DNA of 64,000 nt from Fibrobacter succinogenes (GCF_902779965.1 NZ_CACZDK010000026.1:19558-83557); one strand, 5' to 3'; positions 42,901 to 52,229 are shown, counted from the stretch's first letter. A program made the numbers and translations. The notes: generated from the sequence alone by a model not told the origin.

Positions 42901-43787
42901 AAACGCGGCCAGAACTCGTCACCGATACCGGTTTTCACAGTAAAGTTACAGCGTTCGGCTATCTTGACCGTATTTTCGATGGCGCCCGGAATATGCCCGA
43001 ACAATTCCACCATTTCTTTCTCGGTGCGGAAATAGAATTTTTCCGTCGGGAAACGTTTGTCCTCAAAACCGTTGAGCGTCACCTTGAGCGAAATACAGCG
43101 CAAGATCTTGTGAGCCGTAGCGTCTTCAGGCTTGATATAATGGACATCGCCTACCGCCACCACTTCTCGCCCATACTTCTTTGCCAGTTCTACGTTAAAT
43201 TCATTGACGCGCTTTTGCTGCGGAATCCCGTTGTCGCAAACAGAAATGTACAGATGGTCGTGATCAAAAATCTGATTCAGGCGGTCCATGTATTCAAGCG
43301 CCAAGGAATCGCGCCCTGCAGCCACATTCTGCCCATAGCGGCTAAAGAAGTCACCTGCAATCGCAATAACGCCTTCCTTGAACTGTTCAATCGTATCGAG
43401 CGGAACAGACGGAATTTCAGCCCAGCGGTCCCCATCTTCGTAACGGTAACTCACGATGCGGAGCAGGTTGTAATAGCCTTTTTCGTTTTCGACAAGGAGC
43501 GTCAAACGTTCAAAAGTCGTTGGATCTTTCTGGCTTGCGCTCGGCGTATCCACGTAAATGTGGCAACCGTAAACGGTTTTGACCGGCGGGAGACCCTGTT
43601 CCTTACGCTTTTTGTTCAAATCTTTTCCGCGTGTCTGGATTTCCAAAATCCCAAACATGGCACCATGGTCCGTCAACGCAACGGCAGGTGCATTTTCTGC
43701 TGCGGCAGCCGCCAAAATATCATCAAGTCGGGCCGAAGCCTGCAAAATCGAAAATTCGGAATGAGTCTGTAAATGAACGAACGCCAT
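39930..43787 (-). CDS. dnaE: DNA polymerase III subunit alpha
   Basis: 1285 residues, in the range of DnaE. The N-terminal PHP domain begins FVHLQTHSEFSILQ and continues with LTDHGAMFG. The polymerase core has GPGRGSAAGS near residue 460 and the catalytic PDIDTDFADRDRG near 502. The helix-hairpin-helix region has CGYAFNKSHAAAYAYVAYQT near 880. The C-terminal OB fold is around 1100-1180 (VVVGGVVIRMRSIETKRGD). It replicates the chromosome in the cytoplasm. It overlaps the lpxB start by 14 bases, so lpxB is probably expressed from the dnaE transcript. Confidence 0.96.
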   Translation of the reverse strand: MAFVHLQTHSEFSILQASARLDDILAAAAAENAPAVALTDHGAMFGILEIQTRGKDLNKKRKEQGLPPVKTVYGCHIYVDTPSASQKDPTTFERLTLLVENEKGYYNLLRIVSYRYEDGDRWAEIPSVPLDTIEQFKEGVIAIAGDFFSRYGQNVAAGRDSLALEYMDRLNQIFDHDHLYISVCDNGIPQQKRVNEFNVELAKKYGREVVAVGDVHYIKPEDATAHKILRCISLKVTLNGFEDKRFPTEKFYFRTEKEMVELFGHIPGAIENTVKIAERCNFTVKTGIGDEFWPRFKIPDEFLASDEYQSIKSIMKAEYDAEYPVVRERELKGVIKDRKKKVKANYCAEKGVAEDALTDEDNAEIDRLSQPEFFDEDDQKALKKNVHRWCKPGGDADIYITHLCNERLKWRFPDEDFKFPAHETDVGKRMYKELNCIRNMNVAGYLLIVWDFINWSREHGIPVGPGRGSAAGSLVTYIIGITDIDPLTFDLLFERFLNPERVSMPDIDTDFADRDRGRVIQYVTDKYGKECVGQIITYGMLKSKAVITDVARVLGIPPAEAKAITKLFPQRTLNFSLKQAWTGKDKKGNNLEDGYSPEPLQAMIGSRASYQNLWDVAKRLEDLPRQTGVHACGVVITPTPIYNLAPLYRAAPEDTPVVMYDKHYAEDIGLLKMDFLGLINLSIIQDTVKMVEQNRNIKLVMNKIPIDDKATFDLLGKGLTTTVFQFESPGMQKYLRELKPTRIFDLIAMNALYRPGPIDQIPHFIARKNGKEEIDCYHPDLEQVLGETYGVIVYQEQVMKLAQILGGYSLGGADNIRRIMAKKMPEKMAKLEPEFFQKCLDKGYDKAMIQKVWDAVLPFCGYAFNKSHAAAYAYVAYQTAYLKTHYGPEYMAASMTSKMGKTEDTVTIILECKRLGIEVLSPNINTSLGVFSANTKGQILYGLAGIRNVGIAVVEDVVAERERRGIYKDIFDFCKRVTEYQAAQPEKRPPLNKKVLECLIMAGALDDLPGSRAVQCATVDRALEVAMRSQEDKVKGQVSLFDLGGPAAMPNTAEVLEEAEEWTAMEMLNKERSVLGLFLSGHPLDEFRPELQGFTSCSLSEDEITRYVGDTVVVGGVVIRMRSIETKRGDTIGSGAIQDFHGEVEMFFKKDVWERLRDSVSIDDRVLVKGVLEQQRDRDGYQIIVEEVIQLDRVRCDMVSHIHVSLYSGMLTDEFLDKLEVEMKANLADEYSRGCEFVFHLETESGFEHVVLLKKYKVVYTQDLLQWLRTDLGALKVWVSNRAKR

Positions 43788-43806
43788 GCTAGCAATTTAG
43801 TAAATA

Positions 43807-43852
43807 GCTATGGGCGCGCTTCGCTTTGGGCTATGGGCACGCTTCGCTCTGG
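43807..43852. repeat. 23-bp direct repeat upstream of dnaE
   Basis: Two tandem units GCTATGGGCGCGCTTCGCTT and GCTATGGGCACGCTTCGCTC (each followed by TGG). CGCTTCGCT is the complement of the AGCGAAGCG loop seen in the F1 elements. The rest of the gap to 43944 holds no gene. Confidence 0.75.
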
Positions 43853-43944
43853 GGCACTTTGAGCTTTTCTAATTACAACAACCTCATACCCCATACCTGA
43901 AAGAGAGCCGTAGGCGACCGTGCCCATCACCAACATCTAATGTT

Positions 43945-44922
43945 CTACTTCTCTTGCAAGGGATATGCAGCAAGGAGTTCGCGAACCTTTCCCGTCACGT
44001 TCCCATACTTGCGTTCGTACTGTTTTCGAACAGCCCATTCCTTCGGAAACGCAAGCATCGCCTGCAACCAAGACGCAGCAAGAGCCTTGCAAATTGCGAC
44101 TTTCGAAAGTTTTTTCCCATCGCCAGATTGCCCAGGAACGCCTCCCTTCGCCATATTCAAATAGCGCACAAAACCGCGAACCGGAAGTTTTAAAATTTCA
44201 ACAAAAGGCAAGAGCCGAATTGCCGAGCGCAAACGATTACGTTCTGAATAAAATAATTTCAACGGAGAATAGCGCACCGTTGTCATCGAGCGTTCATGAT
44301 AAACTCTAGCCTCTGGGCAAAAGACGGTTTTGAACCCAGCCAAATTATGACGGAAATACCATTCCGTTTCTTCAAAGAACAAGAAGAAACTCGCATCCAT
44401 TTGGCCCACCGCCTGCGCCGCCGCCTTGCGGAAACTCATCACGGCGCCATAGCATCCAAAGACTTCTTTTTCGCGGATATCGGCATCAGAAGCATCAAGG
44501 CCGCTACCTTCATTCTTTGCAAAAAGGTCTGCGCCAAGCAACACGCCCACCGCATTCACGTAGCCGCTTTTTTCCATCACAAGGCTTGCCACAGAACCGC
44601 ATTCCGGGTGGCGCTCAAAGCACTTGAGCAAGTTTTCCGCCCAAGCAGGATCAAATTCCAAATCCATGTTGCAAAGCACCTGAATCTCGGAATCCATCTG
44701 CGCAAGGAGTCCATTGCAGGCGCCCGCATAACCCAAATTTTCAGCACACTCAATAATCTTGCAATCAAACCCCTGATTTCTTAGAATCTGGATAGAATCA
44801 TCCGTCGAAGCGTTATCAAAAACAAAAACCCGAACCGGATTAGACTGAGCCTTCAAGCTCTTGACACATTCCGTAAGTTCCGATCCACCATTATAATTGA
44901 TAATTCCAACGTCTACTACCAT
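43945..44922 (-). CDS. Glycosyltransferase family 2 protein
   Basis: A 325-residue protein of the GT-A type. VGIINYNGGSELTECVKSL at the start, VFDNASTDDSI near residue 35, CNMDLEFDPAW near 88 (DxD-like) and FFLFFEETEWYFRHNLAGF near 180 match rhamnosyltransferase-like GT2 enzymes of O-antigen or capsule synthesis. The C-terminal 90 residues are basic and helical and may associate with the membrane. It stands alone between dnaE and the LamG gene. Confidence 0.85.
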   Translation of the reverse strand: MVVDVGIINYNGGSELTECVKSLKAQSNPVRVFVFDNASTDDSIQILRNQGFDCKIIECAENLGYAGACNGLLAQMDSEIQVLCNMDLEFDPAWAENLLKCFERHPECGSVASLVMEKSGYVNAVGVLLGADLFAKNEGSGLDASDADIREKEVFGCYGAVMSFRKAAAQAVGQMDASFFLFFEETEWYFRHNLAGFKTVFCPEARVYHERSMTTVRYSPLKLFYSERNRLRSAIRLLPFVEILKLPVRGFVRYLNMAKGGVPGQSGDGKKLSKVAICKALAASWLQAMLAFPKEWAVRKQYERKYGNVTGKVRELLAAYPLQEK

Positions 44923-45001
44923 AAATTATCCAAAAAAAGAAGGGCCCCCGAAAAATCGAGGAGACCCTATAAATATACATTATACCAAGGGAAAAAAACT
45001 A

Positions 45002-47683
45002 CTATTCGAAGTAACGTATATAATCGATTTCACCGACAAAGAAACGATCGTGAATAGCCTGGTTCATGGCATCATAACCGATACCGATGTTATAGCCCAA
45101 CTGAGACACATCGCCCTTAGCAGCGGCCTTTACCGTCAATTCGCCATTCTGGAACACCTTGATAGAATCGGCACTGCGTTCTACGCGAATCGTGGTCCAT
45201 TCATCAAGAGCAAGCTTTTGGCCGTAGAGAGAATTCCATGTAGAGCCATCGGTATTTTCGTCACGGAAATAAGCATCAAGAACACCATTATCGAGGCGGA
45301 TAATCCAGCCATCGCCACGGCATCCAGGAGGTTCTGCCACGATGATGTTCTGCATTCCGCCAAACTTTGTCGGCTTTACGCGAGCTTCAACAGCAAAGGT
45401 ATTGCGAGCGAACGTCGGAGAAAGAGCCACCTGCAAGCCAGATTCGCCATCGAGAATCACAGTAGAATCAGCAATCTTCGGAGCACCCACCAAATTGCGG
45501 GTAGAATTGTTTGCCATTCTATCAAGTCCCACATAGGTCGGTTCGTTGAATTCCCAAGCAGCGAGCGGCTTCACTTCGACCGGAGCAACACCATCAGCAG
45601 TGGAAAAACCTTCAAACTTGCCAAAGCGCACGTAGTCCATTTCGCCAATGAAGTAGCGGTTGTGGAAAGCCTGATTCATAGCATCATAGCCAAGGCCCCA
45701 ATCATAGCGCATCTGGGTCAAATCGCCTGTATAAGCTACAGAAACCGTAAGTTCGCCATCTTGGAAAACCTTGAGGGAATCATTGCTGCGTTCAACGCGA
45801 ACCGTGCTCCATTCACCGAGAGTCATTTTCTTGCCCGGGAAAATGTTCCAGTTGTCGCCGTCCTTCTGAGAATCGCGGAGATGAACCGTCAAAACACCTT
45901 CATCAATGCGGAGCTGCCAGCCATCAACGCCTCTTCCAGGAGGTTCTGCCACGATGATATTCTGCATGGTGCCAAACTGAGCCGGCTTTACGCGGGCTTC
46001 GACCACAAATTCGTTGATGTTGATATTATTTGCAAGAGCCACAGAGAATCCAGACTTGCCGTTGAAAGCTGCGATACCGTCAATAGCGACAACCGCACCT
46101 TCACCAATCTTTGCCGTGTGACCATTTCCTGTGAAATCGCGACCGATATTTTCGGCATCATTGAATTCCCAAGCGGCAATCCAGTCGCCTTCGACTTCGG
46201 AAACAGGCTTTTCGACAACCTCAGCCGTATCGACAACTTCTTCAACGGGCTTCTCTTCGACAGGTTTTTCTTCAACCGGTTTCTGTTCTTCCGGCTTCTG
46301 TTCTTCAACATCCTTCTTTACAGTGTCGGCCTTCGTCGTATCTACAGGAACAACTTCAACCGGAGCGCTTTCAAGATTTTCGCCAAAGCGGATGTAGTCA
46401 ATTTCACCATCAAAGTAACGTTCATGAATAGCCTGGTTCATAGCATCATAGCCAAGGCCCCAGTTATAAGTCAAGTCGCTTACATCGCCGTTAAACTTAA
46501 CAACTTTTATCAAAGTATCATTGATAAAGAAGCTGATTTCGTCACCAAGGCGTTCAACACGAGCAACCGTCCATTCATTCATCGGAACAGGGGCGATTTC
46601 GAATTCAGACCAACCCGTACCATTGGCTTCATCACGAATATTGAAATACAGCTTGCCGTAGCCAAGGCGGAAGATCCAGCCATCACCATAACGTCCAGGA
46701 GGTTCAGAAACCAAGATGTTATTGAAGCGAGAAGAGCTAGCCGGTTTAAAGCGGGATTCGATCACGAAATCGTTAATCTTGAAATCCGGAGTCAAGGGAA
46801 CGCTAAAGCCTGATTTGCCATCGAATTTGGCAACGCCACCGGCAGCAGGAACAGAGCCTTCGCCAATAACAGCAGTATGGCCGTTTCCAGAGAAATCGCG
46901 ACCGACATTTTCGGCATCCTTGAATTCCCAAGCGGCAATCCAAGGACGGTCACCGAGCGTTGAATCTTCAGTCACTTCTTCGCTGCCAGAAGATTCAGCA
47001 GGAACTACATAAATATTAAAGGTATGTTCAATGCGGATGACTGCAATACGGCCATCGCTATTGGTGCGATCAGATTCTGTACGGTCATAACCGAAAGTAA
47101 TGTCACCCTGGATATTTCCCAAATGCACATTATGCTGATAGGCGCCAGCAATTTCGCCATTCACAATAAGGACACTCAAAGAGTCCACATGTTCCAAACG
47201 GATATCGTTCCATTCCCCTAAACGAAAATCCTTATCGGCCTTGAGGACAGTCCACTCATCGTCCTTCTTTTCGCGCCATTTAAAAATGACTTCGCCATTG
47301 TCGACCTGCAACAGCCAAGCAGATCCCGTTCCACCGATACCAGCAGATGCAACGGTATATGCATCGGACGAATCGACTGCAACATCGGCCTCAATGGCGA
47401 AGTTTCCTCCTTCTCGGAAAGCGGCTGCTACAGAACCAGGGACGGTATCCGGGGCAACTGCCGTGGTATCCATTTCCCATTCATTCACAACAGAGTGCGA
47501 ATATTGGGAAAGTTTAACTCTCGCTGCATTATAGTTCGTATTTGAAGCTACGGCCCCGCCAATCACGTTGACATTACCATCAATGCCATTTGCGACAGGG
47601 GATGGTGTTGACGAGTCCGAGCACCCAGCAAACACTCCTAACGAAGCTATAGCTGCAGCGGAAGCTAAATTTTTTAATTTCAT
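45002..47683 (-). CDS. Lipoprotein with about four LamG/concanavalin A-like domains
   Basis: About 893 residues. The start at 47683 is set by GGAGGAAAT before the ATG; the frame is open 18 codons further but without a ribosome site. The signal peptide ends in GVFAGC (lipobox, Cys20). Four LamG-like repeats follow, three of them with the same opening (WIAAWEFKDAENVGRDFSG, WIAAWEFNDAENIGRDFTG, LAAWEFNEPTYVGLDR) and closing (YNWGLGYDAMNQAIHERYF and variants). A Glu/Pro/Lys linker (EEQKPVEEKPVEEKP) separates repeats 2 and 3. LamG folds often bind carbohydrate; a role in fibre attachment is inference. A three-site palindrome array lies 104 bases upstream. Confidence 0.8.
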   Translation of the reverse strand: MKLKNLASAAAIASLGVFAGCSDSSTPSPVANGIDGNVNVIGGAVASNTNYNAARVKLSQYSHSVVNEWEMDTTAVAPDTVPGSVAAAFREGGNFAIEADVAVDSSDAYTVASAGIGGTGSAWLLQVDNGEVIFKWREKKDDEWTVLKADKDFRLGEWNDIRLEHVDSLSVLIVNGEIAGAYQHNVHLGNIQGDITFGYDRTESDRTNSDGRIAVIRIEHTFNIYVVPAESSGSEEVTEDSTLGDRPWIAAWEFKDAENVGRDFSGNGHTAVIGEGSVPAAGGVAKFDGKSGFSVPLTPDFKINDFVIESRFKPASSSRFNNILVSEPPGRYGDGWIFRLGYGKLYFNIRDEANGTGWSEFEIAPVPMNEWTVARVERLGDEISFFINDTLIKVVKFNGDVSDLTYNWGLGYDAMNQAIHERYFDGEIDYIRFGENLESAPVEVVPVDTTKADTVKKDVEEQKPEEQKPVEEKPVEEKPVEEVVDTAEVVEKPVSEVEGDWIAAWEFNDAENIGRDFTGNGHTAKIGEGAVVAIDGIAAFNGKSGFSVALANNININEFVVEARVKPAQFGTMQNIIVAEPPGRGVDGWQLRIDEGVLTVHLRDSQKDGDNWNIFPGKKMTLGEWSTVRVERSNDSLKVFQDGELTVSVAYTGDLTQMRYDWGLGYDAMNQAFHNRYFIGEMDYVRFGKFEGFSTADGVAPVEVKPLAAWEFNEPTYVGLDRMANNSTRNLVGAPKIADSTVILDGESGLQVALSPTFARNTFAVEARVKPTKFGGMQNIIVAEPPGCRGDGWIIRLDNGVLDAYFRDENTDGSTWNSLYGQKLALDEWTTIRVERSADSIKVFQNGELTVKAAAKGDVSQLGYNIGIGYDAMNQAIHDRFFVGEIDYIRYFE

Positions 47684-47786
47684 ATTTCCTCCATTCTTAG
47701 TACCAAAGAAATTAATTTTTTGTTTATACCAAAACAAGACCTTTTCTTCAAAAAAGTTAATATTTTCGTGTCAGAAATTGGCATTT

Positions 47787-47843
47787 TGTATCATGAGGAT
47801 ACACCATGTATCATGCGGATACAGAATGTATCATGGGAATACG
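47787..47843. promoter_or_regulatory. Three palindromic sites spaced exactly 20 bp
   Basis: TGTATCATGAGGATACA (47787-47803), TGTATCATGCGGATACA (47807-47823) and the weaker TGTATCATGGGAATACG (47827-47843). TGTATC and GATACA are inverse. The 20-bp period puts all sites on about the same face of the helix. They lie between the LamG lipoprotein (minus) and the flippase-like gene (plus) and may control either. Compare 9749-9852. Confidence 0.65.
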
Positions 47844-47922
47844 AAAAAAACATGATTTTTTGGAACATATAAAGTCCGATTTTCAAAACGAGGCATCGCT
47901 AAAAATGCTATAATATAAGCCA

Positions 47923-48864
47923 ATGGCTAAGAATCAGACAAATAAAAAAGTTTTCGCCAAGCGTATCATACAAATCCTCGTCAGCGTGGGTGGTTTCGCT
48001 TATATTTTCTATAAAATTCCCTTAAGCGAAGTTACCGACAACTGGAATTTAAGCATGACTCCGTGGGTAGTAGCTATGCTAGTCGCCGCTACACTCATCA
48101 TGGTCATTCAAGCCAATCGCTGGAAAGGACTTTCAGTGCAAGGTCCCGAAATTCCGTTCAAAACGTACTACGCCTACACCGCCATGGGGTACTTTTTCAA
48201 CAACCTTCTCCCCACCGGTTTTGGTGGAGACGCCGTCAAATCGCTTGCCTTCGGGAAGAAGTTCAACCAGACAAGCCAATCGGTCTCCGCAGTCCTCATC
48301 GCCCGCATACAGGGGCTCTTGGCCATGTTTCTTTGCTTCTTCATCGCGCTTCCGTTCGCGCTAAGCAAGGCTGACATTCCCTTGAGCTACACCTTGATTA
48401 TGACCGCAGCTACATTCGCCTGCGTTGTATTCATTTCGCTCTGCCTTTTCTCGGATAAACTTCCCGTCCCACAAGCAATCACAAATAAATTCAAATTCAT
48501 CACAAAACTTCAAGAAAGCCTTTCTATATACCGAAAGCACAAAAAGCAAATTCTGCTTTCTTCGTTGGATTCCCTTTGGCTACAGCTATTGACGCTGTTC
48601 ATCGCTTACGCCTATTTCCGCGCCGTCGGAGTCCATGTAGATATCAGCATCCTGGTCGTATTCACAAGCATTACAATCGTCACATCGATGCTTCCAATTT
48701 CCTTAAACGGCATCGGCGTCCGCGAAGGAACACAGGTTGCGCTATTTACGGGTATCCTTGGAATCCCGGCCCCTGTTGTCTTGTCCGCCGGATTATTAGG
48801 TTACATTCCATTGCTTTTTCAAGCCGCGCAAGGAGCCGTTGTACTCATCGCCCGCAAGAAATAA
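47923..48864 (+). CDS. Flippase-like integral membrane protein (LPG synthase TM/YbhN family)
   Basis: A 313-residue membrane protein with about eight helices. NRWKGLSVQG near residue 65, YFFNNLLPTGFGGDAVKS near 92 and LPISLNGIGVREGTQVALF near 252 are the hallmarks of the lysylphosphatidylglycerol synthetase/flippase-like family (UPF0104, AglD/YbhN). Such proteins are thought to move lipids or lipid-linked sugars. A second member lies at 56282-57310. It is divergent from the LamG gene across the palindrome array. Confidence 0.8.
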   Translation: MAKNQTNKKVFAKRIIQILVSVGGFAYIFYKIPLSEVTDNWNLSMTPWVVAMLVAATLIMVIQANRWKGLSVQGPEIPFKTYYAYTAMGYFFNNLLPTGFGGDAVKSLAFGKKFNQTSQSVSAVLIARIQGLLAMFLCFFIALPFALSKADIPLSYTLIMTAATFACVVFISLCLFSDKLPVPQAITNKFKFITKLQESLSIYRKHKKQILLSSLDSLWLQLLTLFIAYAYFRAVGVHVDISILVVFTSITIVTSMLPISLNGIGVREGTQVALFTGILGIPAPVVLSAGLLGYIPLLFQAAQGAVVLIARKK

Positions 48865-48920
48865 TCGACTCGCGGCGGTAAAAAAAATATTCATACAAAG
48901 GACTTGTTCCGTAAAATCAA

Positions 48921-48942
48921 TTTTGTATATTACGCTACAAAA
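48921..48942. promoter_or_regulatory. Inverted repeat TTTTGTA…TACAAAA before lipoprotein gene
   Basis: Seven-base arms separated by TATTACGC, ending just before AGAAGGAG. It overlaps a TATATT -7-like sequence, so a bound regulator would block the start of transcription. Function not known. Confidence 0.4.
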
Positions 48943-48955
48943 AGAAGGAGTATTT

Positions 48956-50764
48956 ATGAAAAAATCAAAAAAATTGATTGCACTTGCTATTGGAGCTTGT
49001 TCATTCCTGATGGGATGTTCCGACAGCAACCCCACCAATGTCGCGCAACCCGCCGATACGCCAACAACCCCGAACTTCAACGTTTTTAGCTGCCAGGAAG
49101 TCTCAGACGCAGCTGTTGCAGCGCAATTAGAAGATGCTAAAGCAAGCATCAAAGACGTTTTGGAAGAACTAGGCGACAACAATCTCAAGAATGCACAAGC
49201 CATAAGCGCCCAGACCAAAAGCACATTCAAGGCTGTTTTAGATAAATACCCTGCAAACTGCGAAGCGCAACTCGGTTACGCCTTGAGCATCATCACCGAC
49301 TTGATGAACAACACCAAAATCAAGTCCTTTATCGATACCGTTTCCAACAAAACGAATCTCGCCGACATGGGCGTTGAAGACTTCAACAAGCTCCTCATCG
49401 CAGGCAACGGAAAGCACCTTACGAGCATGAGCCAAGAAGCCATAGCCGCAGCTATTCCGTCTTTGGATTCGGCCATCATTTACTTGAAGAACATCGTCGG
49501 TGACGACAACTTTGTTTGCCATTACAATATTGAAGACAGATTATTCGAACTCGACCGCGGTGAATTTGCACCGGCACTGGCCACCATGTTCGTGGCCAAG
49601 GCCTTACTCACATTCGGAGCAAGCCTTAACATCGACATTTCCGCAAACGGCAAATACGATTGGATGAACGATGCCGACAAATACAATGGCGACTCCAAGA
49701 CCTTTGCAGATCAAATCATAGCCCTCATGGACAAAGGCAGCTCCTTCACAACCGTTTACGACAATTGGAAACCGCGCTACAAAGACATCCCGAACTTGCT
49801 GGATTCCGCCATTCAATTCGTAGAAGTCGGCCTCCAGTACGGTATCGACGAATCCAAAAATGGCATCAAGACCCAATTGAACGACCCTTACATAGTCGGT
49901 GACGACGAAATGGCCGATGTAAGCGCAAAAGACTTCCAAAAGGCAATCGATTCCCTGGAACAATACCGCAAAGCACTCCATACCGGTGTAGAAATCACGC
50001 TCCCGGCAGGCTCCAAGGTTACAATCAACATTGCCAAGTTCTTCGAAATTACCGATGGCTGGCAAGATTACCTCCCCTACCACAAGTTTAACGACTACTC
50101 TGTATGGAATATTCCTGTTGATGGTTTCTATTGGTCGGCAAACCTTTATGGAGATTCTCACGCTGAATACGAAATCAACAAAGCCATAAGGACTCAGATT
50201 GAAAAATCCATTAAGATTGATTATTTCTACGGATACCTCTATGGAGGCTACAGCCATACAGCAGGAACCGCAGAATACTGCGCCGACGTTGAATACGGCG
50301 TAAGCTACATGTACCGTTGTTTCGATGTCAAGGCCACAAATTGCACAGTCACCTTCGAACCTAATGACGATTACTACTACGGCAACGAAAACACGAAAAT
50401 TATAGAAACAGTAGCCCCGATTACACTCAGTTCTTCTATCTGCCAAGTCCAAAACGGAGTCCAGTTATTCGCCACCGCATACAACGACTACGAACAAAAC
50501 GTATTCTACTTCACCGACCCGATGGGCAACAAGACGATTTCGTTACAAGCTTTGGAAAACGGCAAAGTTGACGAAGCGGAACTTGCATACGCCATTGAAA
50601 ACAACAGAAGGCCGAATTCCAAGGATTACACGTTGGACGACATGCAGAACCTCATCTTCTTCCCCGATGTCACATTTGGCGGCGTTCTCCCGGGTATGAC
50701 AGCCGAAAAGTTCTGGCAAGTTCTCAAGACTGAATCCCGTAACGACGACGCATACGACTGGTAG
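48956..50764 (+). CDS. Putative lipoprotein with helical repeats, function unknown
   Basis: About 602 residues. The start at 48956 is supported by AAGGAG five bases upstream; the frame is open further upstream but without signals. The signal peptide ends in FLMGC (lipobox). Residues 55-110 look TPR-like (QLEDAKASIKDVLEEL, DKYPANCEAQLGYALSII). The middle has acidic helices, and the C-terminal third is Tyr-rich (YFYGYLYGGYSHT, DDYYYGNENTK). It overlaps the barrel gene (TAGTG), so the two are probably a surface pair, as at 30491-33189. Confidence 0.7.
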   Translation: MKKSKKLIALAIGACSFLMGCSDSNPTNVAQPADTPTTPNFNVFSCQEVSDAAVAAQLEDAKASIKDVLEELGDNNLKNAQAISAQTKSTFKAVLDKYPANCEAQLGYALSIITDLMNNTKIKSFIDTVSNKTNLADMGVEDFNKLLIAGNGKHLTSMSQEAIAAAIPSLDSAIIYLKNIVGDDNFVCHYNIEDRLFELDRGEFAPALATMFVAKALLTFGASLNIDISANGKYDWMNDADKYNGDSKTFADQIIALMDKGSSFTTVYDNWKPRYKDIPNLLDSAIQFVEVGLQYGIDESKNGIKTQLNDPYIVGDDEMADVSAKDFQKAIDSLEQYRKALHTGVEITLPAGSKVTINIAKFFEITDGWQDYLPYHKFNDYSVWNIPVDGFYWSANLYGDSHAEYEINKAIRTQIEKSIKIDYFYGYLYGGYSHTAGTAEYCADVEYGVSYMYRCFDVKATNCTVTFEPNDDYYYGNENTKIIETVAPITLSSSICQVQNGVQLFATAYNDYEQNVFYFTDPMGNKTISLQALENGKVDEAELAYAIENNRRPNSKDYTLDDMQNLIFFPDVTFGGVLPGMTAEKFWQVLKTESRNDDAYDW

Positions 50765-52206
50765 TGAAATCCACCAATAAAATATTCCTTGCGCTTGGGT
50801 TTGCGGTAAACGCAGCCCTTGCAGTAAGCAATTCCAGGCTCGCCGATTGTGGCGGGCTTTTTTTGCTACACCTGAGCGACAAGCAATTTTCGACAAAGTC
50901 TTGTAGCATTAAGGATTCGCTAACCGTTGATAACTATAAAGTCTACGGTTCGTTTGAGCACTTCGCCATTCAAGGCCGTTATACCGATGAATGGAGCATA
51001 AAAGGCAAGAATACTCAGAACATCGTTACCGCCGGATTCGAAGGCAACTACAAGTATCTTTCATTTGATGTAAACGTCAGCAGTTATCCGTTCGTCAAGG
51101 CAACGCTTTCGGCACACCCGAAGGATTCACTTTTCAAAGTGAACGCTAGTTTCGCCGGTGGCTCTATTGACTTAGGGAACATGCGCTGGATTCCCGACCA
51201 GAAAACTGAAATGGTCGGCACCATATCCGTGGACTGGGTGAGCCATATTTTTTACGGGAACCTCTCCGCAGAATACAACATTGCGGCACATCATATAAAT
51301 TTATCTGGAACTTACCTGAAAACATCGCCGCACAATCCAGACAAAGAATATTACGTTAGGGATTCCGCAGGCGTCCTAATACTAAGCGCTAATTATGGGC
51401 ACGATTTTAGCAAATCTCGCCTAGACGCAAGTTACACATTTGCAAACGCGAGCGCAACACTTTACGGAATTTACCATAACGAAGAAAGCCGCAAGCGGTT
51501 CATGTACATGCCGCTTGACGCCACACTCCATTCGCTATACACCAAGTGGGAACGCGAACAAGTGCGCACGCACCTCGAATACTTCTACCTCGCGGGGAGG
51601 TTGAGCAGCAACCCGAACCGTTTCTACGAAACGCTTGCGCCCAACCGGGCGCTCCCCGCTTCGGTCATCAAAGGCCTCTCGTTTGCCTTTTTGCAAAAGA
51701 CATTCCGCGTCGATGCCGACCTCAGCACCCAAGCGATTCTCGGCGGTGGCACCTACCGCTGGAATCTCGGCAAGCGCTACATTTTTACGCCTAATGTCGG
51801 TCTCGATTTCTTCGGCATCAAAGGCGACCTCGACATCGACAAGAAAACAGAAACAACGCGCCTTGCCACCGTCAACACGTACAAAGAAAAAACATTCCGA
51901 GAATTGAGCGCCATCGGAACAATTCTCTCCCTCGAATGCGAGATCCGCAAAGAAGGGCCCGTAAGTTTAGCGTTCGTGTACGGCATCTCGCAAATAGTCC
52001 CGTTCTACATCGACTACAAAGACCAAAACTCCAACAAAGGCGTGGAACCGGGAGATGGCACAGGACCTTCGCAGCAACACGGCAGCGGGACCCAATCCGG
52101 TACACAAGGCGACAAAGACAAAGCCGGTTCCTTGGAAGGCGGACTCTCCGACTTGCTATTCCGCAACGGCTTCGCCACGCACCTCGGACTCTCCATCAAG
52201 TTCTAA
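50764..52206 (+). CDS. Outer-membrane beta-barrel protein, function unknown
   Basis: 480 residues starting at GTG, whose G is the last base of the upstream TAG stop. The signal peptide is KIFLALGFAVNAALAVS. The body is made of alternating strands (FAIQGRYTDEWSIKGK, FTPNVGLDFFGIKGDLDID), and the protein ends in HLGLSIKF, a final Phe as is usual for barrels. A Gly/Gln/Ser/Asp loop near 430-455 (GDGTGPSQQHGSGTQSG) looks surface exposed. No specific family recognised. Confidence 0.65.
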   Translation: MKSTNKIFLALGFAVNAALAVSNSRLADCGGLFLLHLSDKQFSTKSCSIKDSLTVDNYKVYGSFEHFAIQGRYTDEWSIKGKNTQNIVTAGFEGNYKYLSFDVNVSSYPFVKATLSAHPKDSLFKVNASFAGGSIDLGNMRWIPDQKTEMVGTISVDWVSHIFYGNLSAEYNIAAHHINLSGTYLKTSPHNPDKEYYVRDSAGVLILSANYGHDFSKSRLDASYTFANASATLYGIYHNEESRKRFMYMPLDATLHSLYTKWEREQVRTHLEYFYLAGRLSSNPNRFYETLAPNRALPASVIKGLSFAFLQKTFRVDADLSTQAILGGGTYRWNLGKRYIFTPNVGLDFFGIKGDLDIDKKTETTRLATVNTYKEKTFRELSAIGTILSLECEIRKEGPVSLAFVYGISQIVPFYIDYKDQNSNKGVEPGDGTGPSQQHGSGTQSGTQGDKDKAGSLEGGLSDLLFRNGFATHLGLSIKF

Positions 52207-52229
52207 ACGGCGCCCTATTAAAACAAAAA

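Noticed and set aside
40698..43772. Two 453-residue open frames antisense to dnaE
   Set aside because: Shadow frames of dnaE with no protein-like features.
44897..46813. 638-residue open frame antisense to the LamG lipoprotein gene
   Set aside because: Its repeats mirror the LamG domain repeats on the other strand; LamG motifs, lipobox and ribosome site support the minus strand.
47787..47843. CRISPR-like array
   Set aside because: The units are only 17 bp with 3-bp gaps and no spacers; palindromic operators explain it.
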